A stretch of 64,000 nt of DNA from Chromatiaceae bacterium (GTDB taxonomy: Bacteria > Pseudomonadota > Gammaproteobacteria > Chromatiales > Chromatiaceae). Under the pieces are notes generated by a model, which was not told the origin of the DNA, did no database searches, and worked only from the letters and a program-made list of their open reading frames with translations. Made by a program: the position numbers and the translations under genes. Positions 26,411 to 34,297 of this stretch are shown here, piece by piece; position 1 is the stretch's first letter; each line of letters opens with the position of its first letter. The stretch is from the NCBI GenBank assembly GCA_024235175.1, contig JACKMX010000008.1, positions 124,001 to 188,000 of the forward strand. The letters run 5' to 3'.

Positions 26411-26749
26411 ATAACACCAGTCAAATCAACGCGTACCATTCACAATCAGCGGGACTTCGGAAATAAAAACCACAAGATCGTTTTTCTTTGTAATAAATTA
26501 CATCCAATAAATGTCATAATCTATTGATATTAAATAAAACATATGTTTAGTCTATTTTTTAGACAATCTAAGCGCGATGCCATTGCCATAAGGCCTGGAA
26601 GGACGTTTCGGCAACTTGTTCACAATGTTATCCACAGGAATTGTGGAAAACCGGGTTGTCATATCGGGCTGAATGCCAGATCAGCTTTTGTGTATCATCA
26701 TAGGCGCCATGTCAACCCCTAATCCAATTCCACACTGTCATTTTCGCGT
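26411..26749. other. AT-rich region with DnaA-box-like sites between ycgN and xerD
   Basis: No gene is visible in 339 bases. An unusually A/T-rich stretch (about 26463-26572) is followed by TTGTTCACA (26617-26625, one mismatch), a consensus DnaA box TTATCCACA (26628-26636) and an inverted TTTTCCACA (26641-26649). This may be a DnaA-responsive promoter region. It also separates the divergent ycgN and xerD. Confidence 0.55.
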
Positions 26750-27667
26750 ATGTGCGCGCATGGTCCGGTGAGCGGGAAAGATCTCAGTCTGATAGAAGGC
26801 TTTGCCGATGCACTATGGATGGAGCGGGGGTTGAGCCGAAACACGCTGCAGGCATACCAGTCGGATCTGCGAAAGCTGGCACTTTGGCTCGAATGCCGAG
26901 GCTGCACGGGTCTGCTGGGTGCGGACCGGGCTGATCTGCTGGCATTTCTTGCCGAACAATCGATAAGAAGGGTGAAAGCCCGTTCCAGTGCACGTTTTCT
27001 ATCCTGCTTCCGTCAGTTCTATCAATACAGTGTGCGCGAGGGGTTGTTGGCAAAAGACCCGACCACCGGTATAGATGCGCCCAAGTTGGGCAGGCCACTG
27101 CCTAAATCGCTAACCGAATCCGAGGTGGTGGCTCTGCTGAATGCACCGCTGGTTGATGATCCCGAAGGATTTCGCGACCGGGTGATGCTGGAGGTGTTGT
27201 ATGCCACAGGTTTGCGGGTGTCTGAACTGGTGGGGTTGCAGCTGGGGCAGATCGGTATCAACCAGGGGCTGGTCCGGATCATTGGCAAGGGTGACAAGGA
27301 ACGGCTTGTTCCGCTGGGTGAGGAGGCGCTCGACTGGCTGCAGCGGTTTCTCTCAAGAGGGCGCGAGATGCTGCTGGACGGGCAGCAGTGCAGCGCGGTT
27401 TTTCCCACCAGGCGGGGAGCGGCTATGACCCGACAGGCGTTTTGGTATCGCATTAAAAAGCATGCGCTGACCGCCGGCATTATCAAGCCTCTGTCACCGC
27501 ACACGCTACGGCACGCGTTCGCCACCCACCTACTGGATCATGGTGCCGACCTTCGGGTGGTGCAGATGCTGCTGGGACACAGCGATCTGTCGACAACCCA
27601 GATCTACACCCATGTTGCCCGGGAGAGGCTGAGTAATCTGCATGCCAAACACCATCCGCGGGGTTGA
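26750..27667 (+). CDS. xerD: Site-specific tyrosine recombinase XerD
   Basis: XerD resolves chromosome dimers at dif with XerC, activated by FtsK. The 305-residue protein has the SAM-like N-terminal core-binding domain (about residues 15-105) and the catalytic domain with Arg 156 (TGLRVSEL), Lys 180, His 251 and Arg 254 (HTLRHAFATHLL), His 277 and Tyr 286 (TTQIYTHV). The XerD versus XerC choice rests on overall similarity. Start ATG 26750 gives a slightly extended N-terminus of about 10 residues. Confidence 0.93.
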   Translation: MCAHGPVSGKDLSLIEGFADALWMERGLSRNTLQAYQSDLRKLALWLECRGCTGLLGADRADLLAFLAEQSIRRVKARSSARFLSCFRQFYQYSVREGLLAKDPTTGIDAPKLGRPLPKSLTESEVVALLNAPLVDDPEGFRDRVMLEVLYATGLRVSELVGLQLGQIGINQGLVRIIGKGDKERLVPLGEEALDWLQRFLSRGREMLLDGQQCSAVFPTRRGAAMTRQAFWYRIKKHALTAGIIKPLSPHTLRHAFATHLLDHGADLRVVQMLLGHSDLSTTQIYTHVARERLSNLHAKHHPRG

Positions 27668-27670
27668 AAT

Positions 27671-27770
27671 TTTAGGGCCAAGGGCCTAGGGCCTAGGGCC
27701 AAGGAAGAAAAAGCGGCTATCCACCTCACTCTTGATTCTCTGCCCTTGGCCCTCGGCCCTCGGCCCTTAA
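27671..27770. repeat. GGGCCNA heptad inverted repeat between xerD and yajQ
   Basis: The left arm (27671-27704) is built of tandem 7-base units GGGCCAA/GGGCCTA. The right arm (27742-27770) is its near-complement (GGCCCTT, GGCCCTC). The two arms can form a long G/C-rich hairpin. Related elements lie at 40755-40830 and, more decayed, at 55938-56005. Confidence 0.75.
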
Positions 27771-27812
27771 ATGTGTTAGCCTTGCGCGGTCATTTATCTT
27801 ATGGAGTTTTTC

Positions 27813-28295
27813 ATGCCTTCTTTTGATGTTGTCTCCGAGGTGGATCTGCAGGAGGTGCGCAATGCAGTGGACCAGGCTAACCGTGAAGTCGGTACGCGAT
27901 TCGATTTCAAAGGAGTGGATGCCAGCTTCGAGCAGACCGGAGCGGAGATCCTGCTGCGCGCAAATGAGCTGTTTCAGTTGAAACAGATGATGGATATTTT
28001 GCGTCAGAAACTTGTCAAACGTCAGGTCGATGTGGGCAGCATGGAGGAAAAAAAGCCTGAAACCAGTCTGAATGCAGCGCGTCAGCAGGTATTGATCAGG
28101 CAGGGTATAGAGACGACGCTGGCAAAGAGTCTGGTTAAAGAGATCAAGTCGGCCAAGATTAAAGTACAGGCTCAGATACAGGGTGATCAGGTCAGGGTGA
28201 CCGGCAAGAACCGCGACGATCTGCAGCAGGTTATCGCATTGTTGAAGGGGAAGGATTTTGGTCTGCCCCTGCAGTTTACGAATTTTCGGGATTAG
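27813..28295 (+). CDS. yajQ: YajQ family nucleotide-binding protein
   Basis: The 160-residue protein starts MPSFDVVSEVDLQEVRNAVDQA and ends QAQIQGDQVRVTGKNRDDLQ...LPLQFTNFRD, matching E. coli YajQ over the full length. It has two ferredoxin-like halves. YajQ family members bind nucleotides or RNA, and a Xanthomonas member binds cyclic di-GMP. ATG 27813 is chosen because GGAG lies 6 bases upstream and the family begins there; ATG 27801 is in frame but would use that GGAG as coding sequence. Confidence 0.95.
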   Translation: MPSFDVVSEVDLQEVRNAVDQANREVGTRFDFKGVDASFEQTGAEILLRANELFQLKQMMDILRQKLVKRQVDVGSMEEKKPETSLNAARQQVLIRQGIETTLAKSLVKEIKSAKIKVQAQIQGDQVRVTGKNRDDLQQVIALLKGKDFGLPLQFTNFRD

Positions 28296-28298
28296 TTT

Positions 28299-29045
28299 AT
28301 GTACACGACAAATCGAGGAGTCAAATTGTTTGGAGCACTGCTTGCTTCAGTGATTTTCGGTGGAGCACCGATGGCGGCGGATGACGAAGGGGCCGCCAGG
28401 GTAAGGCAGAGTCTGAATATGCTGCTGCCGGGACTCAAATTCGGTGAAATTACGCCCTCTCCGGTACCTGGTCTGTATGAGGTGGTGTTGGGACACAAAC
28501 TGGCGTACGTAACAGAGAACGGCCGTTATCTGATGCAGGGCACGCTCATCGATATCGAAATGCAGAAAGATCTGACCGAACCTCGTGTCAATGCAATCAA
28601 GTCAAAGGCCATCACCAGCCTCAACGAAGAGATGATGGTGATATTCGGGCCTGAGAAAGCAAAGCATAACGTCACTGTCTTTACCGATATCGATTGCGGC
28701 TACTGCCGCAAGCTTCACAGCGAAATCGACCAGTACATGGAACAGGGCATTCGTATACGCTATCTGTTCTATCCGCGCGCGGGGATTGGTAGCAGTTCCT
28801 ACGCTAAAGCGGTATCCGTATGGTGTGCAGATGACCGCAAAGCGGCGATGACGAAAGCCAAATCCGGAGAACCCATTGAAAACAGGGAGTGCGAGAATCC
28901 GGTGCAATCGGATATGGCACTGGGAGAGCAGATGGGTGTGAGCGGTACTCCCGCGCTGGTGCTGGACAGTGGTAAAATGATACCCGGCTATGTACCGGCC
29001 GATCGCCTGATTGCGATTCTGGAGAGCGAGTCCGCCGGCAAATAA
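28299..29045 (+). CDS. dsbC: Thiol:disulfide interchange protein DsbC
   Basis: This periplasmic disulfide isomerase has an N-terminal signal peptide (cleavage predicted near AMAAD), a dimerisation domain to about residue 85 and a thioredoxin-fold domain with the active site CGYC at residues 133-136 (FTDIDCGYCRKLH), and the cis-Pro in GTPALVL. A second cysteine pair typical of DsbC is also present. ATG 28299 is used; a TTG at 28326 with GGAG upstream is an alternative that shortens the signal peptide. A strong terminator follows. Confidence 0.93.
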   Translation: MYTTNRGVKLFGALLASVIFGGAPMAADDEGAARVRQSLNMLLPGLKFGEITPSPVPGLYEVVLGHKLAYVTENGRYLMQGTLIDIEMQKDLTEPRVNAIKSKAITSLNEEMMVIFGPEKAKHNVTVFTDIDCGYCRKLHSEIDQYMEQGIRIRYLFYPRAGIGSSSYAKAVSVWCADDRKAAMTKAKSGEPIENRECENPVQSDMALGEQMGVSGTPALVLDSGKMIPGYVPADRLIAILESESAGK

Positions 29046-29077
29046 AGCCTGCCGCAACGATTTGACAGCAGCTGACA

Positions 29078-29102
29078 GGGGCGTCCAGGGACGCCCTTTT
29101 TG
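29078..29102 (+). terminator. Rho-independent terminator after dsbC
   Basis: GGGCGTC / GACGCCC form a 7-bp stem with loop CAGG, followed directly by TTTTTGG. It lies 33 bases after the dsbC stop. Confidence 0.85.
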
Positions 29103-29307
29103 GTTAATCTTTGCCACCTGGTTCAAGTTCGACATGGGTTGGCCGAACTCCCTGGGACAGGTTTGCATGTAAAGTTGCTGCATATTTCCATTAAAATGTA
29201 AAAATCTCAGCTGACTATAGGTAGAAACTTCAATCAGTTATCTCAAATACCTCCACCAACTTGAAGATAACAGGACGCCGATTTCAGAGGGATTTCCCGG
29301 GCCGCTT

Positions 29308-30060
29308 ATGAAACCAATGACAATCCGGAGTGTTGTCCGTTCCGATAAAGGCCTGGTGCGGGAAATCAACGAGGATTCCGTTGGGGTACTGTCTGAGCAG
29401 GGCCTGGTGGTTTTGACTGATGGCATGGGTGGACACTGTTCCGGTGAAGTGGCGAGCAGACTGGCGGTGGCAGCGATCACCCGGTTGATATCCAGCCATC
29501 CGACCGCCTCCCCCGCAACTGCGATCAAATTTGCCAACCACACTATTCTCGAAAAGATCCGTGAGGACGCGGCGCTCAATGGCATGGCAACGACGGCTGT
29601 GGTTGGTCGATTCCACGACGGGGTTGTTGAGTATGCCCATGTGGGAGATTCGCGCCTCTATCTCTGGCGGGACTCACGGCTGCGGAAGCTCACGCGGGAC
29701 CATTCAATGATCCAGGAGCTGGTTGATGAGGGTGTCTATGCCTCCCTGGCGGAAGCGCGCAGAGAGGGTATCAGAAACAATCTGCTTACGCGCGGAGTGG
29801 GCATTGGGGATGATCTGACGGTTGACAGCGGCAGTTTAACGCTGCACCCGGGAGATCGTTTTCTCTTCTGTTCGGATGGGCTCAGCAACATGCTGTCCGA
29901 CAAGCTGATCGGAAGGCTGCTCGCCACCTGTAGCGACAGCCTCGAATCTGCTGCAGACCTGCTGCTGGGACTGGCGCTGAAAAGAGGCGGATACGATAAT
30001 ATTTCGGTGGCTCTGGTCGAGTCGACTGAACCGGAGCAAGCAGAGGGTGTCGATGTTTAA
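29308..30060 (+). CDS. PP2C-family serine/threonine protein phosphatase
   Basis: The 250-residue soluble PP2C (Stp1 type) has the metal-binding motifs VREINEDSVGV, LTDGMGGH, HVGDSRLYLWRD, FCSDGLSNML and GGYDNISVALV in the right order. It would remove phosphate from Ser/Thr residues. The gene overlaps the following FHA gene by 8 bases, so phosphatase and phosphothreonine reader are made together. No Ser/Thr kinase is in the window, so the partner kinase must lie elsewhere. Confidence 0.93.
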   Translation: MKPMTIRSVVRSDKGLVREINEDSVGVLSEQGLVVLTDGMGGHCSGEVASRLAVAAITRLISSHPTASPATAIKFANHTILEKIREDAALNGMATTAVVGRFHDGVVEYAHVGDSRLYLWRDSRLRKLTRDHSMIQELVDEGVYASLAEARREGIRNNLLTRGVGIGDDLTVDSGSLTLHPGDRFLFCSDGLSNMLSDKLIGRLLATCSDSLESAADLLLGLALKRGGYDNISVALVESTEPEQAEGVDV

Positions 30061-30721
30061 GCTTGTAATCATGCGGGGTGGCTTGGAGACCGGGCAGGTT
30101 GTGCTGGAGGCAAAGCGTATTTCCATAGGACGCGATCAGACATCTGATATCACCCTGGACGATGCCTCTGTCAGCCGTCACCATGCCCGGCTGATTCGGG
30201 TTATGGACAGCTACTACCTGGAGGATCTGGACAGCACCAACGGCACCCAGCGCAATCATCGTCCGATCACCAAACATGTTCTGAAGCACTCGGATGAGAT
30301 TCGGATTGGTGGTTTTACGCTCTATTTCATTGCAGAAGAGGAAGCGGGGCAGAGGGAATCCGATGCTTCACCCGAGCCGCCCACTGCCGCAGCTTCCGCA
30401 ACCGAGATAAAAAGCCGGCCTGCCGCGGCAGCGGGTACCGGCAGCTTGCAACTGCCCAAGACCGCCCGGTTGCGTTTCTTCCGCGGACCCAATACCGGCC
30501 GTACAGAGATTCTCGGCCGCGGGCTTTACACGATCGGTAAGCCCGGAGGAGAAGTGGCGGTAATCGCCCGGCGTCCTCAAGGCTTCTTCCTGCTGCATAT
30601 TGGCGGCGAACGTTACCCCAGGATCAACAATCATGAAGTGAACTCCGTCGCCGGCGTCAAACTCAACGAGGCTGACGTGGTTGAGGTGGGCGAGAATCTG
30701 GCAGAGATAACCTTTTCCTAA
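30053..30721 (+). CDS. FHA domain protein
   Basis: The 222-residue protein has an N-terminal FHA domain (about residues 5-95) with the phosphothreonine-binding pattern ISIGRDQTSDITLDD, SVSRHHARL and DSTNGTQRN. An Ala/Pro-rich linker follows (about residues 100-135). The C-terminal part (residues 140-222, LRFFRGPNTGRTEILGRGLYTIGK) resembles a second, degenerate FHA-like fold. ATG 30053 overlaps the PP2C gene, implying coupled translation and a shared phospho-signalling role. Confidence 0.88.
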   Translation: MFKLVIMRGGLETGQVVLEAKRISIGRDQTSDITLDDASVSRHHARLIRVMDSYYLEDLDSTNGTQRNHRPITKHVLKHSDEIRIGGFTLYFIAEEEAGQRESDASPEPPTAAASATEIKSRPAAAAGTGSLQLPKTARLRFFRGPNTGRTEILGRGLYTIGKPGGEVAVIARRPQGFFLLHIGGERYPRINNHEVNSVAGVKLNEADVVEVGENLAEITFS

Positions 30722-30724
30722 AGA

Positions 30725-30780
30725 AGGGTGTCGCAAAAGCTCTCTCTCCCTCGAAGGGAGAAAACCTTTTACAACACCCT
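30725..30780. repeat. Second copy of the hairpin family, between FHA gene and mutS
   Basis: The outer arms AGGGTGTCGCAAAAG and CTTTTACAACACCCT are complementary with two mismatches, and the centre CTCCCTCGAAGGGAG is identical to that of the 20659-20733 element. It sits between convergent genes. Confidence 0.8.
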
Positions 30781-30827
30781 CTGAAGGAAGAGGGGATCAG
30801 CACCCATATAAGGCAAGCCCTCAAAAA

Positions 30828-33416
30828 TCAGCTTTTCAAAGCGAGGGATTTCAAACGGTAGAGTTCCTCCAGTGCCTGGCGCGGCGTCAACTGATCCGGG
30901 TCCAGCGCGGCTATTGCCTTGTTGAGCGGGGTTTCACTGCAATCCACTGGCGTCTCCTGTCTCTCTTCGGTCTCTCCGAACAACGAGAGCTGGCTGGCGT
31001 CAATCTCCCGGTGGCGTTGTGCAGAGTGCTCCAATTGGCCCAGACGAACGCGTGCACGCCGAATAATCGACTGCGGAACCCCGGCCAGTGCCGCCACCTG
31101 TAGTCCATAGCTCTGATTGGCCGGGCCTTCCCGAAGCGCGTGCAGGAAGACAATACTGTCGCCGTGTTCTACAGCGTCCAGATGAACGTTGGCTATGCCA
31201 GGGTGCTCATCCGGCAGGGTGGTAAGCTCGAAATAGTGGGTTGCGAACAGCGTAAAAGCACGAATACGGGTGGCCAGCTCCACGGCACATGACCAAGCCA
31301 GAGAAAGACCGTCAAAGGTACTGGTGCCGCGGCCTATCTCATCCATCAGAACCAGGCTCTGATCGCTGGCGTTGTGCAGAATATTCGCAGTCTCCTCCAT
31401 CTCGACCATGAAGGTCGAGCGGCCACCTGCCAGATCGTCGGAGGCGCCGATACGCGAGAATATCCGATCGATGGGGCCGATTCGTGCTGAGGCGGCGGGA
31501 ACGAAACTGCCGGAGTAGGCAAGCAGTACAATCAGTGCGGTCTGGCGCATGTAGGTGGATTTACCCCCCATGTTGGGACCGGTGATCACAAGAATGCGCC
31601 GCTGATCGTCAAAGTCGACATCATTGGCCACGAACGGCGCGTCGCTGACCTGTTCCACCACCGGATGGCGGCCGGCAACTATTTGCAGCCCAGGTGCCGT
31701 TGTCAGCTCAGGTGCGACCAGATTCAGCCGTTCCGCACGTTCCGCAAAGTTGGTGATCACATCCAGCGCGGAGAGTGCATCCGCACATTTCTGCAGGTCT
31801 CTGATCTCTGATCCGAGGCGCTCCAGTAGTTCATCGTACAGCTGTTTCTCCAGCGCCAGCGAACGCTCTTTCGCAGATAAAACCTGATTCTCGAACCTCT
31901 TCAACTCCGGTGTTATGAAGCGTTCGGCACCTTTAAGAGTCTGGCGCCTGACATACTCCGTCGGCACCTCCTCAGAGCGGCTGCGGCTGATTTCAATGTA
32001 GTAACCGTGAACCCGGTTGTAGCCGACCTTGAGATTGGCAATGCCGGTCTGCGCCCGCTCTCTGGCTTCCAGTTGCAACAGGAAACCGTCCGCGTTGTGT
32101 GCAAGATCGCGCAGTTCGTCCAGCTCCTGATTATAGCTTCGCGCCAATACGCCCCCATCGCGGATCAGCATCGGCGGATTTTCAATCAGTGCCTGCTGCA
32201 GCAGCGCATGGATCCCGGGGTGGGTGCCGGCGTCCGACGCCAACTGTCTGATCAGTGGTGCTTCGAGCGGGTCGAGCCTTGTCTGCAGTTCAGGCAGACG
32301 GCCCAGCGAATCGCGCAGTGCTGCCAGATCCCGGGGTCGGGCACTTTTCAACGCCACCCGGGCGAGGATGCGCTCTACGTCCCCGACACCCTGTAGTATC
32401 TTGCGTATACCGTCAAAGGCACCGCTTTCGAGCAGTTGTCCGATGGCGTCGTAACGCTCTCTGATTTTATGTGTATCTCGCAGTGGGCGGTTGATCCAGC
32501 GCCGCAGCATACGCGAACCCATCGGGGTAAGCGTGCGGTCCATGATGCCGGCCAGCGTGTTCTGGTTGCGGCCGATGAGGCTGTGGTCCAGCTCCAGATT
32601 GCGGCGGGTGGCGGCATCAATGATGATCGCATCTTCACGCTGTTCGACGGTGATGCCACGCAGATGGGGCAGCACGCTGCGCTGAGTGTGCTGCACGTAC
32701 TGCAGCAGCGCACCCGCGGCTGCCACCGCAATGGGCTGATCGGTACAGCCGAATCCGGCCAGATCGCGCGTGCCAAACTGACTGCTGAGAAGCCGCTCCG
32801 CTGTCTCCCTGTCAAAGTGCCATGCGGGCAGCCGGCAGATGCCACGCAGCTCGCCTGTGCCGGTGGCCAGCTGATACTCTTCGGGCAGAAGCAACTCTGC
32901 CGGGCGCAGCCGCTCCAGCTCTCCTGCCAGGGCTTCGTTCGCTGCCAATTGCTGCAGCACAAAACGCCCGCTGCCGAGATCCAGTGTGGCCAGACCGAAG
33001 TGACCTTCGCGTTCGCACAGTGCTGCCAGCAGGTTGTCGCGCCGATCCTCCAGCAAGGCTTCGTCGGTCACTGTGCCTGGTGTCACCACCCGCACCACCT
33101 GACGCTCCACCGGGCCTTTACTGGTTGCCGGATCACCGATCTGCTCGCAGATCGCGACCGATTCGCCCTGCCGCACCAACTTGGCCAGGTAGCCCTCGGC
33201 CGCATGATAGGGCACCCCTGCCATGGGAATCGGCTGACCCGCCGACTGACCCCGTTTGGTGAGGGTGATGTCGAGCAGCCGTGCGGCTCTCTCTGCGTCC
33301 CGGTAGAAGAGTTCGTAGAAATCCCCCATACGGTAGAACAGCAGCATGTCTGGATGCTCCGCCTTGATGCGCAGGTATTGCTGCATCATGGGAGTGTGGT
33401 TAACTGATTGATTCAC
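30828..33416 (-). CDS. mutS: DNA mismatch repair protein MutS
   Basis: MutS recognises base mismatches and starts repair with MutL. The 862 residues include the mismatch-binding motif FYRMGDFYELF near residue 28 with the stacking Phe and Glu, the core and clamp domains (residues about 130-560), the ATPase Walker A TGPNMGGKSTYMRQ, Walker B LVLMDEIGRGTSTFDG, and a C-terminal tail. The gene is convergent with the FHA gene and has about 180 bases of upstream sequence. Confidence 0.97.
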   Translation of the reverse strand: MNQSVNHTPMMQQYLRIKAEHPDMLLFYRMGDFYELFYRDAERAARLLDITLTKRGQSAGQPIPMAGVPYHAAEGYLAKLVRQGESVAICEQIGDPATSKGPVERQVVRVVTPGTVTDEALLEDRRDNLLAALCEREGHFGLATLDLGSGRFVLQQLAANEALAGELERLRPAELLLPEEYQLATGTGELRGICRLPAWHFDRETAERLLSSQFGTRDLAGFGCTDQPIAVAAAGALLQYVQHTQRSVLPHLRGITVEQREDAIIIDAATRRNLELDHSLIGRNQNTLAGIMDRTLTPMGSRMLRRWINRPLRDTHKIRERYDAIGQLLESGAFDGIRKILQGVGDVERILARVALKSARPRDLAALRDSLGRLPELQTRLDPLEAPLIRQLASDAGTHPGIHALLQQALIENPPMLIRDGGVLARSYNQELDELRDLAHNADGFLLQLEARERAQTGIANLKVGYNRVHGYYIEISRSRSEEVPTEYVRRQTLKGAERFITPELKRFENQVLSAKERSLALEKQLYDELLERLGSEIRDLQKCADALSALDVITNFAERAERLNLVAPELTTAPGLQIVAGRHPVVEQVSDAPFVANDVDFDDQRRILVITGPNMGGKSTYMRQTALIVLLAYSGSFVPAASARIGPIDRIFSRIGASDDLAGGRSTFMVEMEETANILHNASDQSLVLMDEIGRGTSTFDGLSLAWSCAVELATRIRAFTLFATHYFELTTLPDEHPGIANVHLDAVEHGDSIVFLHALREGPANQSYGLQVAALAGVPQSIIRRARVRLGQLEHSAQRHREIDASQLSLFGETEERQETPVDCSETPLNKAIAALDPDQLTPRQALEELYRLKSLALKS

Positions 33417-33596
33417 TTATTAAATGGTATTTCTTCTCAGAAATTTATAGTTCGGTGTAAAGAATATGATACGGGAAACAGGCGGCCTGGTTTAGAGCTT
33501 TCGATACTATTCAGGTACCTCTTTTATCTGCAATCGACTGGTCGTGGCTGGATGGTGATTTGAGCCGAAAGGCATCGGTATAAACGGTAATCGTTT

Positions 33597-34238
33597 TTAC
33601 CATCTGTCCGGCAGCTTGCGATTGATTACATAGCGTTTCCCCTCAATGCTGAGATAACCGCCGGCTTTCAGGTCTTTGAGTATTTTGCTGACCATCTCCC
33701 TGGAAGCGCCCACACGGTCGGCGAGCTGTTGCTGGGTATACCTGGGTGTGATGCGCACCCCATTCTCCTCGGTTGCGCTGTCATTGAGAATCTTCACGAC
33801 CCGGCCATAGACATTCAGCAGCGCAAAGTCGGTGACCGACTCCGTCAGTGTGTGCACCTGATTCGCCAGCAACCTGATAAGATTAAAGGCAATAGTGGGA
33901 TGATCACCGAGGCATTGCATAAAGGCGCTCTTGGAGAGCACGAGAAACTCACTCTCCTCCAGCGTCATAACCGATGCGGTGCGCGGAATATCAGCCAGTA
34001 AAGCCAACTCACCCAAGACCGATCCGCGACCCTGCTGACTTAAAATGAGCTCTTTGCCATCCTCGTCAGCCACGTAGGCTTTTACCTGGCCTTCCAGAAT
34101 CATATACAAGGCGTTTGCGTCGTCGCCCCGTTCTATGATGACTGTGTTTTTACGATAGTGCCTGATTGTCGCATGCTGCTTTATCATCGCAATATCTTCT
34201 TCCGAGAGGCCCTCGAACAGGCTGGCCTGCATCAACAT
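33597..34238 (-). CDS. Crp/Fnr-family transcriptional regulator
   Basis: The 213-residue protein has an N-terminal cyclic-nucleotide-binding domain (about residues 6-120, with GSVLGELALLADIPRTASV as the phosphate-binding cassette) and a C-terminal winged helix (about residues 145-205; TQQQLADRVGASREMVSKILKDLKAGG). The cassette keeps the Glu and Arg used for cAMP. No Fnr-type cysteine cluster is present. It is 59 bases downstream of the adenylate cyclase on the same strand, so the pair may form a cAMP source and sensor. Confidence 0.92.
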   Translation of the reverse strand: MLMQASLFEGLSEEDIAMIKQHATIRHYRKNTVIIERGDDANALYMILEGQVKAYVADEDGKELILSQQGRGSVLGELALLADIPRTASVMTLEESEFLVLSKSAFMQCLGDHPTIAFNLIRLLANQVHTLTESVTDFALLNVYGRVVKILNDSATEENGVRITPRYTQQQLADRVGASREMVSKILKDLKAGGYLSIEGKRYVINRKLPDRW

Positions 34239-34270
34239 GGCGAATACTCCATCACTTGATTTTAAATTGT

Positions 34271-34284
34271 GTTTTGGTCAAAAC
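34271..34284. promoter_or_regulatory. Palindrome GTTTTGGTCAAAAC upstream of the Crp-like gene
   Basis: A perfect 6-2-6 inverted repeat lies between the cyclase stop and the start of the regulator gene, about 33 bases before the latter. Its position suits an operator for autoregulation; the binding protein is unknown. Confidence 0.4.
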
Positions 34285-34297
34285 GGGCAGACCCCCG

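Noticed and set aside
26463..26650. Chromosomal origin (oriC) call
   Set aside because: Only one consensus DnaA box and two near matches, few GATC sites, and no origin-linked genes nearby; kept only as a finding.
32436..33407. Long plus-strand open frame antisense to mutS (323 codons)
   Set aside because: Lies wholly inside mutS, with no ribosome-binding site or domain; a codon-bias shadow.
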